This document shows positions 27,860-37,990 of a DNA stretch of 64,000 nucleotides, in pieces. Position 1 is the first letter of the stretch. Each line of letters opens with the position of its first letter. The stretch comes from Candidatus Lariskella endosymbiont of Epinotia ramella (GTDB lineage: Bacteria > Pseudomonadota > Alphaproteobacteria > Rickettsiales > Midichloriaceae), in NCBI RefSeq assembly GCF_964019805.1, contig NZ_OZ026472.1:1054001-1118000 (forward strand), given 5' to 3'. The translations under genes and the position numbers were made by a program. The notes beneath the pieces were generated by a model. That model was not told the DNA's origin. It searched no databases and saw only the letters and a list, made by a program, of their open reading frames with translations.

Positions 27860-29464
27860 TTATGATTGTTTAGAAGTGATAGCTTGCTGCGTTCTGGCTA
27901 GTGTTGGCAGCGCCTTGCGATCAATCTTATTGTTAGTAAGCACAGGAAGCTCGTCTAACAATATGTAATAGTTTGGAATCATATAATATGGTAGATATTT
28001 TGTTAAATGTAATTTGATGTCTTTGATTATAGTTTCTTCCTCTTTTTCGTGTTCTATTTTTTGGTAGCATACTATATATGCTGCCAATTCGTTATACTTA
28101 TCTCCTGTGTCTGCAAGAACAACAGCTGCATTTTTCACGATTGTACTTAATTTTAATGCATTCTCTATTTCCGCTATATTGACAGCATACCCACAGATCT
28201 TAATCTGATCGTCGGATCTTCCAACATATATAATATCACCATTTGAGAGTATCTTTCCTAAATCGCCGGTTTTCAATATTTGATTGAATTCCGTCATTCC
28301 TTCTATTGCAAAAGGGTTATCAACAAATTTTTGTTTTGTCAGTTCTGGTAAGTTTAAGTATCCTGCTGCGATGCCGTTGCCGCTTAAACATATTTCTCCT
28401 ACTTCATGATTTTTTGCTATGTTATTGTCACTATTCAACACATAAACTTTTGTGTCGCTGTTTGATGCAGTATTGGCAAAAGCGATTGTTTTTTCGTTGT
28501 TAATTGTTAATTTTTTTGTTATTTGTGTTGCAAATTCTGTCAGTCCATAGTGATTGACGATAACAGAATCAAAGTGAATGAAGAACTTTTCTAGCAAACT
28601 ATAATGTATTGCTTCTCCAACTATACGCCATAGTTTGATATTTCTGAACCCTGCAATAAATTCCGGTTCATAGCTTAATAAAACTCCTAATAGATTAGGT
28701 GTAAAACATAGTCTTTTAACATTACTGTTCTGATTTGCTACAATTGATCTAATGGTAGGTAAATGCCTACAGATATTGCGTGTCATTATAATAATTTTAA
28801 TTCCGAAAATTAAAGCTCCGATAGTTTCTAAAAGTGATATTGTGCTGATAAAGTGCCTTGCCAGTATTGTTTCATCTTCTATCTTTGGGTATTCTCTGTA
28901 ATGCCATAAAATTCTGCTTGCTACACTAATATGGCGTACCATCACGCCTTTTGGATCACCTGTAGAACCAGATGTGTAATAGATTGCTAGTATCTGACTA
29001 TTAATATCGTGTTCTTTTTCATCATAAGTGAAGTATAGATTTTCGCTGCTATACAGCATGAGAGCATTGTGTATTTCATCAAGAAGCACAACTTTTGCTT
29101 TCAAGTCATATGTGTGAAAATTTTCGATTAAATGAGATTCTGAAATAATAAGTTTGCAATTAGAATCTTTGACTATGAAACATTGCTTTTTGCTGGATAG
29201 CTCTGGGCTAATGATGACATATGTAGCAAGAATCTTAATGGCTGCGAGAATTGCAATGATCAACTCTGGTGAATTATCTAAATATATGCAAACACGGTCA
29301 TGATACCCTATATGTAATGACTGTAAATGCTGTGCTAGTCTGTTAATCCTGGAGTTAATTTCAAAGTATGTCAGTTGTTGATCTTGATATGTGATAGCAA
29401 TCTTAGATGGTGAAAGTGTCGCTTGTCTTTCAAAGAGATTGATTAGGTTTTGATTATTTGACAT
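27860..29464 (-). CDS. stand-alone NRPS-like amino-acid adenylation enzyme
   Basis: 534 aa of the AMP-forming acyl/aminoacyl ligase superfamily, closest in motif style to NRPS adenylation domains. The A3 loop is YYTSGSTGDPKGVMVRH (about residues 168-184), A5 is NHYGLTEFAT, A7 is LKTGDLG, A8 is GRSDDQIKICGYAVNIAEIENAL and A10 has LTNNKIDRKAL with the catalytic lysine. There is no phosphopantetheine carrier, condensation or reductase domain, so it activates a carboxylate for an unseen partner or makes a free acyl-adenylate product. The substrate cannot be read. It is divergent from a symporter gene cut by IS256; the two may be remains of a larger cluster. Coding-strand composition (A/C-rich) differs from the genes to its left. 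Confidence 0.8.
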   Translation of the reverse strand: MSNNQNLINLFERQATLSPSKIAITYQDQQLTYFEINSRINRLAQHLQSLHIGYHDRVCIYLDNSPELIIAILAAIKILATYVIISPELSSKKQCFIVKDSNCKLIISESHLIENFHTYDLKAKVVLLDEIHNALMLYSSENLYFTYDEKEHDINSQILAIYYTSGSTGDPKGVMVRHISVASRILWHYREYPKIEDETILARHFISTISLLETIGALIFGIKIIIMTRNICRHLPTIRSIVANQNSNVKRLCFTPNLLGVLLSYEPEFIAGFRNIKLWRIVGEAIHYSLLEKFFIHFDSVIVNHYGLTEFATQITKKLTINNEKTIAFANTASNSDTKVYVLNSDNNIAKNHEVGEICLSGNGIAAGYLNLPELTKQKFVDNPFAIEGMTEFNQILKTGDLGKILSNGDIIYVGRSDDQIKICGYAVNIAEIENALKLSTIVKNAAVVLADTGDKYNELAAYIVCYQKIEHEKEEETIIKDIKLHLTKYLPYYMIPNYYILLDELPVLTNNKIDRKALPTLARTQQAITSKQS

Positions 29465-29797
29465 TTAATACCTATAAGACTAGTATTTGTAAGTTTATAA
29501 GGCAATTGCGCAATTATTAGTAACTTAATAGAGGGAATTTGGTAATTTCTATAAATAAAGCCAAGAAACCTTTGTAATATATATTGTAAGCGCAAGTAAT
29601 GATTTGTCTTCATTATGTATATTCGTCATATTGACATGCTACCGCATTCTTCCTAGCTTTTTTAAAATCTAATTTTGTATTGTATGCAATAAATGTACAC
29701 TCTTAGTAATCAATTAGATAATATATAAAAATACTATGTACATATTAATATTTTATTATAAGATAATTGCTACTTATAATAGAATTAGCGGTCTCAT
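29465..29797. other. divergent promoter region
   Basis: 333 bases between the divergent adenylation and symporter genes. It contains a partial copy of the CTTCCTAGCTTTTTTAAAATC repeat at about 29640-29700. Promoters for both genes must be here but were not resolved. Confidence 0.4.
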
Positions 29798-30694
29798 ATG
29801 GGAAGTCTTAATATTGTAGATGTTTTGATTATATTCACCTATTTTGTGTTATGTGTAGTTTTAGCGTTATATAGATCAAAGAAAATTAAAACAATCACTG
29901 AGTATACTATAGGGTCGGGTTATTTTCCAGATACTGTCGTATTGTCTACCATTTTCATGACATTCATTGGGGCGCCACAGGTTGTAGGTGCTGTAGGTAA
30001 GGTATATGAGCTTGGTTTATTTTTTGCTATAACTGAATTAACAGCTCCTTTGCTTTGGTTTATTACTTTAATAGTTTTTGCGAAAAATATAAATCGATTT
30101 TCTGGTTGTATTTCTATAGGCGATGTTATGGCGCTATTATATGGCAGTATAGGTCGTTGGGTTACTAATATTGCCTCTATATTGATATCTATAGGACTGA
30201 TATCAGTGCAAGCTCTAGCGCTTGGATATGCTATAGAGTATTTCTTACAAGTACCAAAAGTGCTTGGGATGTGCGTTGGTATGTCCATACTGATTTTTTA
30301 TTCTACATTTGGTGGTATAAGAGCTGTTGCAATTACTGATGTTTTTCAGTTTGTAATATTGATAATTGCTATACCTATTGCTTGTTCGTTTGCATATCGT
30401 GACATAGGCGGTTATAGTGGTATAATGAGGTCTGTTCCGCAAGATCTAGTTGTGTTAGATTTAAACAAAGAAAACATATTTCTATTTTGTAGTCTAATAT
30501 TCTATGCAATATTGCCAATTAATAGTGGGCCTTACATACAGAGATTTTTAATGGTTTCATCCTCTAAACAATTAACACATGTGATAAAATTCATTCCTGT
30601 TATTCACTTTGCGTTCGTTTTTATTATCTGCATGATAGGTTTTATTATTAAAGGTTTAGCGCCAAGTATTGATCCTAACAATGCATTATATTAG
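29798..30694 (+). pseudogene. sodium:solute symporter (SSS family), 3' truncated by IS256
   Basis: The first 298 codons of an SSS-type transporter. Membrane helices alternate from residue 5 on. Family features include IKTITEYTIGSGYFPDTVVLSTIFMTFIGAPQVVGAVGKVYELGLFF and FYSTFGGIRAVAITDVFQFVILIIAIPIA, the sodium-binding region of proline and pantothenate type symporters. The reading frame ends in LYZ at the first bases of an IS256 copy (GGGTCTTTCTC from 30694). Family members have about 13 helices and 450-500 residues, so roughly a third is missing. The lost 3' end is not found beyond the IS nest, so a deletion accompanied the insertion. Substrate unknown. Confidence 0.8.
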
Positions 30695-30731
30695 GGTCTT
30701 TCTCATTGATTGTGTAAATTTTTTAGAGCCA

Positions 30732-31530
30732 TTAAAATCTCCCATCAAATTTGATTATAAAATGAGCCATAGCTTCATTCCAGTTAGAGATAGGCATGGT
30801 CCATTTTTTGGTAATATAATCAATCGTTAGGTATAAAGCCTTGAATACCGAATCATCATTTGGGAAAACACGCTTATTTCTTGTAACTTTTCTCAACTGA
30901 CTATTCAGCGATTCTATAGCATTTGTAGTGTAAATTATCTTACGGATACTCTCTGGATATTGCAAAAATATTACCAGATTCTCCCAATTATTATACCAGG
31001 ATTTTGATATATGTGGATATCGTTTACTCCATTTCTTATCAAAAGATTCTAGAGCAAGACGCGCTTCATCTTCAGTAGCAGAGCTATAAATAAGCTTTAA
31101 ATCTGATGCCAATAATTTTCTGTCTTTATATGATACATACTTCAGGCTATTTCTAATTTGATGTACTATACAAAGCTGATGCTCAGTTTTGGGATAACTT
31201 GCGCATATAGCTTCAGACATACCAGTCAGGTTATCACTACAGGCAATTAATATATCTTTTAATCCTCGATTCTTCAATTCAGTAAAATTACTAAGCCAGA
31301 ATTTAGATCCTTCATTCTCACTTATCCATAATCCTAAAATATCTTTCCGGCCCTGTAAATCTATACCCAGCGCAACATATACTGATTTATTAATTATCTG
31401 TTTATCTTGCCTTACCTTAACTATTAAACAATCAAAATATACTATAGGATATAATGGTTCAAGAGGTCTACTCTGCCAAATTCTAACCTCATCAATTACA
31501 TCATCTGTAACCCTACTAATTAAACTCTCG
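30732..31530 (-). pseudogene. IS256 transposase copy A, C-terminal part
   Basis: Encodes the transposase from about ESLISRVTDD to the C-terminal FDGRF, including all three catalytic motifs (VYFDCL, ACSDNLTGM, TNAIESLN). It lacks its N-terminal third, which lies on the far side of copy B at 32857-33281. The first start-like codon is a TTG at 31277. Not functional as it stands. Confidence 0.8.
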
Positions 31531-32856
31531 GGTCTTTATCAAAGATTGTGTAAATTATAGTAGAGCCTATATTTGGAATTAATAAAGAATATAGGTAATT
31601 AGAATGAAGACAGAAAAGAATAAGAAAATAAATGAAGCGATAGATTTACTGATAGAAGGAGGAGCGGATTTAAAGACAGTACTGAAGCAGGATGGATTGA
31701 TTAAGGAATTAACGAAGAGTATTTTGGAGAGAGCCTTGCAGGCAGAAATGTCTGAACACTTAGGTTATAACAAATATGATAGGTCTGAAACTGAGAATTG
31801 CAGGAATGGTCATTATAATAAGAATTTGATTACTGAGAATGGCAGTATCGAGTTAAATATTCCGCGAGATAGAGAAGGTAAATTTGCACCTGTAATTGTC
31901 TCCAAGAATCAAACAAGAATAGATGGTTTAGATCAAAAGATAATATCTCTGTATGCCAAGGGGATGAGTTTGTCTGATATCAAGATCCAATTACAAGAAT
32001 TATATGGAGCAGAAGTTAGTGAGAGTTTAATTAGTAGGGTTACAGATGATGTAATTGATGAGGTTAGAATTTGGCAGAGTAGACCTCTTGAACCATTATA
32101 TCCTATAGTATATTTTGATTGTTTAATAGTTAAGGTAAGGCAAGATAAACAGATAATTAATAAATCAGTATATGTTGCGCTGGGTATAGATTTACAGGGC
32201 CGGAAAGATATTTTAGGATTATGGATAAGTGAGAATGAAGGATCTAAATTCTGGCTTAGTAATTTTACTGAATTGAAGAATCGAGGATTAAAAGATATAT
32301 TAATTGCCTGTAGTGATAACCTGACTGGTATGTCTGAAGCTATATGCGCAAGTTATCCCAAAACTGAGCATCAGCTTTGTATAGTACATCAAATTAGAAA
32401 TAGCCTGAAGTATGTATCATATAAAGACAGAAAATTATTGGCATCAGATTTAAAGCTTATTTATAGCTCTGCTACTGAAGATGAAGCGCATCTTGCCCTA
32501 GAATCTTTTGATAAGAAATGGAGTAAACGATATCCACATATAGCAAAATCCTGGTATAATAATTGGGAGAATCTTGTAATATTTCTGCAATATCCAGAGA
32601 GTATCCGTAAGATAATTTACACTACAAATGCTATAGAATCGCTGAATAGTCAGTTGAGAAAAGTTACAAGAAATAAGCGTGTTTTCCCAAATGATGATTC
32701 GGTATTCAAGGTTTTATACCTAACGATTGATTATATTACCAAAAAATGGACCATGCCTATCTCTAACTGGAATGAAGCTATGGCTCATTTTATAATCAAA
32801 TTTGATGGGAGATTTTAATGGCTCTAAAAAATTTACACAATCAATGGGATAAACCC
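31530..32856 (+). mobile_element. IS256-family element copy B, complete, 1327 bp
   Basis: Begins GGGTCTTTATCAAAGATTG and ends ACACAATCAATGGGATAAAC then CC. It is flanked by an exact 8-bp target duplication AAACTCTC at 31522-31529 and 32857-32864, which lies inside the transposase gene of copy A. Same length as copy D at 36445-37771. Confidence 0.92.
31604..32818 (+). CDS. IS256-family (Mutator-type) transposase, copy B
   Basis: 404 aa, complete. N-terminal DNA-binding part with ERALQAEMSEHLGYNKYDR and NCRNGHYNKNL, then the DDE core: Asp in VYFDCLIVKVR, Asp in LIACSDNLTGMSEAI followed by the C/H signature HQLCIVHQIRNSLKYV, and Glu in TNAIESLNSQLRK. The protein is identical to that of copy D (36483-37697), which indicates recent movement. 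All catalytic residues are present, so it can serve the defective copies in trans. Confidence 0.95.
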   Translation: MKTEKNKKINEAIDLLIEGGADLKTVLKQDGLIKELTKSILERALQAEMSEHLGYNKYDRSETENCRNGHYNKNLITENGSIELNIPRDREGKFAPVIVSKNQTRIDGLDQKIISLYAKGMSLSDIKIQLQELYGAEVSESLISRVTDDVIDEVRIWQSRPLEPLYPIVYFDCLIVKVRQDKQIINKSVYVALGIDLQGRKDILGLWISENEGSKFWLSNFTELKNRGLKDILIACSDNLTGMSEAICASYPKTEHQLCIVHQIRNSLKYVSYKDRKLLASDLKLIYSSATEDEAHLALESFDKKWSKRYPHIAKSWYNNWENLVIFLQYPESIRKIIYTTNAIESLNSQLRKVTRNKRVFPNDDSVFKVLYLTIDYITKKWTMPISNWNEAMAHFIIKFDGRF

Positions 32857-33281
32857 AAACTCTCACTAACTTCTGCTCCATATAATTCTTGTAATTGGAT
32901 CTTGATATCAGACAAACTCATCCCCTTGGCATACAGAGATATTATCTTTTGATCTAAACCATCTATTCTTGTTTGATTCTTGGAGACAATTACAGGTGCA
33001 AATTTACCTTCTCTATCTCGCGGAATATTTAACTCGATACTGCCATTCTCAGTAATCAAATTCTTATTATAATGACCATTCCTGCAATTCTCAGTTTCAG
33101 ACCTATCATATTTGTTATAACCTAAGTGTTCAGACATTTCTGCCTGCAAGGCTCTCTCCAAAATACTCTTCGTTAATTCCTTAATCAATCCATCCTGCTT
33201 CAGTACTGTCTTTAAATCCGCTCCTCCTTCTATCAGTAAATCTATCGCTTCATTTATTTTCTTATTCTTTTCTGTCTTCAT
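32857..33281 (-). pseudogene. IS256 transposase copy A, N-terminal part
   Basis: Reads MKTEKNKKINEAIDLL... to the insertion point of copy B (SESL), then runs into B's terminal sequence. It is the front part of the gene whose remainder is at 30732-31530. Confidence 0.82.
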
Positions 33282-33355
33282 TCTAATTACCTATATTCTT
33301 TATTAATTCCAAATATAGGCTCTACTATAATTTACACAATCTTTGATAAAGACTC

Positions 33356-33969
33356 GATCTAAATTCTGGCTTAGTAATTTTACTGAATTGAAGAATCGAG
33401 GATTAAAAGATATATTAATTGCCTGTAGTGATAACCTGACTGGTATGTCTGAAGCTATATGCGCAAGTTATCCCAAAACTGAGCATCAGCTTTGTATAGT
33501 ACATCAAATTAGAAATAGCCTGAAGTATGTATCATATAAAGACAGAAAATTATTGGCATCAGATTTAAAGCTTATTTATAGCTCTGCTACTGAAGATGAA
33601 GCGCGTCTTGCTCTAGAATCTTTTGATAAGAAATGGAGTAAACGATATCCACATATAGCAAAATCCTGGTATAATAATTGGGAGAATCTGGTAATATTTT
33701 TGCAATATCCAGAGAGTATCCGTAAGATAATTTACACTACAAATGCTATAGAATCGCTGAATAGTCAGTTGAGAAAAGTTACAAGAAATAAGCGTGTTTT
33801 CCCAAATGATGATTCGGTATTCAAGGCTTTATACCTAACGATTGATTATATTACCAAAAAATGGACCATGCCTATCTCTAAATGGAATGAAGCTATGGCT
33901 CATTTTATAATCAAATTTGATGGGAGATTTTAATGGCTCTAAAAAATTTACACAATCAATTGGATAGAC
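33356..33969 (+). mobile_element. IS256-family element copy C, 3' fragment
   Basis: Starts abruptly inside the transposase (SKFWLSNFTELKNRG) at the boundary of copy A and runs through the C-terminal FDGRF (stop about 33933) to the right end (CAATTGGATAGACCC). The 5' half is missing. The protein differs from copies A, B and D (ISKWNEAM), so it is a third lineage. Copy A seems to have joined here together with a deletion. Confidence 0.82.
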
Positions 33970-34105
33970 CCATTTCTGCGTGCATTGATTAAAATTTATA
34001 TGATTAATAGCAACAACTTCGAAAACACCGCGACTTTAATATTTGCAAAACAATTTAAAGCTATAAATATATTTCATTAAATCTATTTTAAATTACGCAG
34101 CCTAT

Positions 34106-35371
34106 ATGCTACCTTCGCTACTTAAAATGTTCAATAGCTTAACATTATCTCAAAGAAAAGCTGTACTTTTACTATCCACTAGCACATTTCTTGAATATTT
34201 TGACGTAATGCTATATATACATATGGCGGTCGTATTAAATGAGCTATTTTTCTCATCATCAGGTTTAAAATTTTCCGACGCAATAGGGTACACTGCAACA
34301 TTCGCTTTAAGACCAATATGGGCTCTTATTATAGGCAGAATAGGAGATACTATAGGAAGAAAATCTACTGTAATCTTTACAGTGTTACTTGCCTCCACAT
34401 CTTGTATATTAATTGCAGTTCTGCCAACATATTCGCAGATAGGAATCTTCGCTACTATACTCTTCGTCTTTTGTAGAATTACACAGGGACTTGCTGCAAT
34501 GGGAGAAGTTATAGGAGCAGATATATATCTTATGGAAACAATCAAACCACCAGCTCAATATCCAATTAGCGGTCTAACTACGATTGCTGCCTCACTTGGT
34601 GGATTTGCAGCACTTGCTTTTGCTTCATTTGCAGTATCAACAAACTTCAATTGGCGATTTGCATTTATAACAGGAGCAACAGTCACACTGTTAACTGCAC
34701 TTGCAAGAAAAACGCTACATGAGACACCTGAGTTTTTATACGCTATCTCAAAAGCAAAGACGAAAGCAGTGCACAATACCACTACATCAAACTTTAATTT
34801 TAGCAACAAAACTGCTTTAGCTATTTTTGCTATGGATTGCGGATGGCCGCTGGGGTTTTATCTGCTGTATGCATACTGTAACAACATCCTTAAAAGTAAG
34901 TTTGGCTATTCAGCAGAACAAATTATTAATCACAACTTAACAATAGGCATAACTCTTCTTTTCAATCACATAGTCATTACATGCCTAAGTTATAAATTTC
35001 ACCCACTCAAAATGCTAAAATTCAGAATTTTTATATTTTCTGCGCTTGTAATATTCTATCCTTATATAGTTTCTACTGCTAGCAGCGCATCACATATTTT
35101 AGCATTGCAAATATTAATTACATTTGTGCCAATAGATTTAGTAACAGCAACACCAATAATACTAAAACATATACCAACATTGAAACGCTTTACCTATAGC
35201 GCTTTTTTATACTCTATTTCAAAGGCTGTTATTACAGTAGTAACATCATTTGGTTTTATATATCTCATAGAGAAGTATGGAAAACTCGGCCCCTTATTCT
35301 TGATCGTACCAATTGTTATTTCTTGTATAACGGGAGTATTGTATTTTCATAAATTAGAATTTACTAAGTAA
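34106..35371 (+). CDS. MFS transporter, metabolite:H+ symporter (ProP-like) family
   Basis: 421 aa with about 12 membrane helices. The N-terminal half has FLEYFDVMLYIHMAVVL, the MFS loop motif GRIGDTIGRKSTVIFTV (GxxxDxxGRR/K), and CRITQGLAAMGEVIGADIYLMETIKPP, which corresponds to the GGExGGA...E.AP block of the MHS/ProP subfamily, followed by ETPEFLYAISKAK. Such proteins import betaine, proline or dicarboxylates with protons; Rickettsia keeps many paralogues for host nutrients. The substrate cannot be inferred. Its A/C-rich coding strand contrasts with plus-strand genes left of the IS256 nest. Confidence 0.88.
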   Translation: MLPSLLKMFNSLTLSQRKAVLLLSTSTFLEYFDVMLYIHMAVVLNELFFSSSGLKFSDAIGYTATFALRPIWALIIGRIGDTIGRKSTVIFTVLLASTSCILIAVLPTYSQIGIFATILFVFCRITQGLAAMGEVIGADIYLMETIKPPAQYPISGLTTIAASLGGFAALAFASFAVSTNFNWRFAFITGATVTLLTALARKTLHETPEFLYAISKAKTKAVHNTTTSNFNFSNKTALAIFAMDCGWPLGFYLLYAYCNNILKSKFGYSAEQIINHNLTIGITLLFNHIVITCLSYKFHPLKMLKFRIFIFSALVIFYPYIVSTASSASHILALQILITFVPIDLVTATPIILKHIPTLKRFTYSAFLYSISKAVITVVTSFGFIYLIEKYGKLGPLFLIVPIVISCITGVLYFHKLEFTK

Positions 35372-35424
35372 CAAAACTCTGAATCCAGCAAATAATGACG
35401 TATAAAACACATGGTTATGACTTC

Positions 35425-35465
35425 GTCAGTCCCTTGCACTTCGTTTTAGAATGCAAGGGACTGAC
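35425..35465. terminator. strong hairpin, 14-bp perfect stem
   Basis: GTCAGTCCCTTGCA (35425-35438) pairs perfectly with TGCAAGGGACTGAC (35452-35465) around a 13-base loop. It lies between convergent genes (the MFS gene and the split minus-strand gene), where it could end transcription from both sides. There is no T-run. Confidence 0.5.
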
Positions 35466-35533
35466 TTACTACCTCCTCGCTCAATATATGAAATAACCTT
35501 TTCTCTTAGCTCAAGTGAATAATAGCGGCCCAT
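35426..35533 (-). pseudogene. IS630-type transposase N-terminal remnant
   Basis: A 35-codon frame begins MGRYYSLELREKVISYIERGGSK, the typical start of IS630 transposases (YSxDLREKVxxxxxxGxSK), then degenerates to SVPCILKRSARD and stops. No catalytic domain follows. A perfect palindrome at 35425-35465 lies at its 3' end. Confidence 0.6.
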
Positions 35534-35613
35534 ATAACTCAATAACATACTCTTATTTATTTTACAGATAATATCACATTATCTTTTATTAACTGACAGG
35601 AGAAATACTATAA

Positions 35614-36444
35614 TCAACGAATTCGTGAGTTGCTATTGTCATCCGGCTCAGGCTCTCCAATCAGTATATTGCGTACAGAACTTCTTCTTACATTTTCAGT
35701 CACACTATGACTTTGAGCACTCTGCCGCTCTTGAATATCCTCCACTTCTCTAACTTCTTCTTTAGATTGGCTATATAATCTTACGTGCAATAGCACAGCA
35801 TCTTTTATATCATTCTCTAATTTTTCTCCAAACTCACGCTCTTTATATCTGTTTGTCATATCGTATTTTTCGTATATTGCTATAATATCACGAGTAATAT
35901 GTGATATTTTTCCAACCTCATCCGCGAAACTAATATCTTTTGTTAAAAACCCCACTAAACTTTCTTTTCCAAGAAGTTTCAGAACTTCTTGAGTGTTTTT
36001 ATCTTTACTTATACTTAAGTCATAAAGAATTTTTATAAGATGTCCTCGTATAACATTCTCAAACATAGAAATTTCCTCTAAAGGCTTCTCTCGAGGCAGC
36101 AACATTTTTCTTATAACATTTGCTAGAACTTCTATTCCACCCCTTCCTTCTTCATAAGACACGCTATTTCTAACAAATTCTAGATTATCACCTCTAAAAT
36201 AATCAGCAAAATCATTAGGCATCTTCTTAGGATTTTGTGCCATTATTGCATATCTGATATAATCATGTATATCACTCAAACCTTGTTTATTCTCTAAATC
36301 CAAAGAATCTGTCATACCTCTTGCTTTGGCTTTAATGAAGCCTTCAAGCAACTTGCTATATATAGTATTGAACTTTGCACCCTTATACGCTTCTTTTTCA
36401 GATGGATTATAGAAGTGATTTAGCTGCTCTGCTATTTTTATTAT
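35614..36444 (-). pseudogene. unknown protein gene, 3' part, cut by IS256 copy D
   Basis: An open frame of about 276 codons that enters from the IS boundary without a start: IKIAEQLNHFYNPSEKEAYKG... then LLEGFIKAKARGMTDSLDL and on to the stop at 35614. The first start-like codon is a TTG at 36351. The protein is helical and charged, with a polar tail (PEPDDNSNSRIR). Its 5' part is most likely the gene at 37989-38996 beyond IS256 copies D and E, giving an original protein of about 610 residues. Family not recognised. Confidence 0.6.
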
Positions 36445-37771
36445 GGGTCTTTCTCATTGATTGTGTAAATTTTTTAGAGCCATTAAAATCTCCCATCAAA
36501 TTTGATTATAAAATGAGCCATAGCTTCATTCCAGTTAGAGATAGGCATGGTCCATTTTTTGGTAATATAATCAATCGTTAGGTATAAAACCTTGAATACC
36601 GAATCATCATTTGGGAAAACACGCTTATTTCTTGTAACTTTTCTCAACTGACTATTCAGCGATTCTATAGCATTTGTAGTGTAAATTATCTTACGGATAC
36701 TCTCTGGATATTGCAGAAATATTACAAGATTCTCCCAATTATTATACCAGGATTTTGCTATATGTGGATATCGTTTACTCCATTTCTTATCAAAAGATTC
36801 TAGGGCAAGATGCGCTTCATCTTCAGTAGCAGAGCTATAAATAAGCTTTAAATCTGATGCCAATAATTTTCTGTCTTTATATGATACATACTTCAGGCTA
36901 TTTCTAATTTGATGTACTATACAAAGCTGATGCTCAGTTTTGGGATAACTTGCGCATATAGCTTCAGACATACCAGTCAGGTTATCACTACAGGCAATTA
37001 ATATATCTTTTAATCCTCGATTCTTCAATTCAGTAAAATTACTAAGCCAGAATTTAGATCCTTCATTCTCACTTATCCATAATCCTAAAATATCTTTCCG
37101 GCCCTGTAAATCTATACCCAGCGCAACATATACTGATTTATTAATTATCTGTTTATCTTGCCTTACCTTAACTATTAAACAATCAAAATATACTATAGGA
37201 TATAATGGTTCAAGAGGTCTACTCTGCCAAATTCTAACCTCATCAATTACATCATCTGTAACCCTACTAATTAAACTCTCACTAACTTCTGCTCCATATA
37301 ATTCTTGTAATTGGATCTTGATATCAGACAAACTCATCCCCTTGGCATACAGAGATATTATCTTTTGATCTAAACCATCTATTCTTGTTTGATTCTTGGA
37401 GACAATTACAGGTGCAAATTTACCTTCTCTATCTCGCGGAATATTTAACTCGATACTGCCATTCTCAGTAATCAAATTCTTATTATAATGACCATTCCTG
37501 CAATTCTCAGTTTCAGACCTATCATATTTGTTATAACCTAAGTGTTCAGACATTTCTGCCTGCAAGGCTCTCTCCAAAATACTCTTCGTTAATTCCTTAA
37601 TCAATCCATCCTGCTTCAGTACTGTCTTTAAATCCGCTCCTCCTTCTATCAGTAAATCTATCGCTTCATTTATTTTCTTATTCTTTTCTGTCTTCATTCT
37701 AATTACCTATATTCTTTATTAATTCCAAATATAGGCTCTACTATAATTTACACAATCTTTGATAAAGACTC
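36445..37771 (-). mobile_element. IS256-family element copy D, complete, 1327 bp
   Basis: Ends are GGGTCTTTCTCATTGATTG on the left of the map and GATAAAGACTC on the right. Length equals copy B. The right boundary abuts fragment E with the shared bases TCTCTGCC. No matching 8-bp duplication is visible across the D+E block, so an adjacent deletion occurred. Confidence 0.9.
36483..37697 (-). CDS. IS256-family (Mutator-type) transposase, copy D
   Basis: 404 aa, identical in sequence to copy B's transposase, with an intact DDE triad (VYFDCL, ACSDNL, AIESLN). It lies inside the split minus-strand gene and is transcribed in the same direction as that gene. Confidence 0.95.
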   Translation of the reverse strand: MKTEKNKKINEAIDLLIEGGADLKTVLKQDGLIKELTKSILERALQAEMSEHLGYNKYDRSETENCRNGHYNKNLITENGSIELNIPRDREGKFAPVIVSKNQTRIDGLDQKIISLYAKGMSLSDIKIQLQELYGAEVSESLISRVTDDVIDEVRIWQSRPLEPLYPIVYFDCLIVKVRQDKQIINKSVYVALGIDLQGRKDILGLWISENEGSKFWLSNFTELKNRGLKDILIACSDNLTGMSEAICASYPKTEHQLCIVHQIRNSLKYVSYKDRKLLASDLKLIYSSATEDEAHLALESFDKKWSKRYPHIAKSWYNNWENLVIFLQYPESIRKIIYTTNAIESLNSQLRKVTRNKRVFPNDDSVFKVLYLTIDYITKKWTMPISNWNEAMAHFIIKFDGRF

Positions 37772-37773
37772 TC

Positions 37774-37990
37774 TCTGCCTGCAAGGCTCTCTCCAAAATA
37801 CTCTTCGTTAATTCCTTAATCAATCCATCCTGCTTCAGTACTGTCTTTAAATCCGCTCCTCCTTCTATCAGTAAGTCTATCGCTTCATTTATTTTCTTAT
37901 TCTTTTCTGTCTTCATTCTAATTACCTATATTCTTTATTAATTCCAAATATAGGCTCTACTATAATTTACACAATCTTTGATAAAGACTC
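37774..37990 (-). mobile_element. IS256-family element fragment E (first 217 bp)
   Basis: Carries the left end and the first 47 codons of the transposase (start at 37916), breaking at CTGCCTGC, almost the same point as the fragment at 13475-13694. It lies directly behind copy D. Its outer end forms the stop codon of the neighbouring minus-strand gene. Confidence 0.85.

Larger units (their letters stand above)
30694..33355 (-). mobile_element. IS256-family element copy A (minus), interrupted by copy B
   Basis: The right end (GGGTCTTTCTCATTGATTG) is at 30694 and the left end (GATAAAGACTC) at 33355. The transposase frame is in two parts, 30732-31530 and 32857-33281, separated by copy B. Removing B (31530-32856) and one copy of the 8-bp AAACTCTC duplication restores an element of about 1.33 kb, the size of copies B and D. 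Copy A's protein differs from B and D at several places (EARLAL, PHISKS, FKALYL), so it is an older lineage. Confidence 0.85.
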
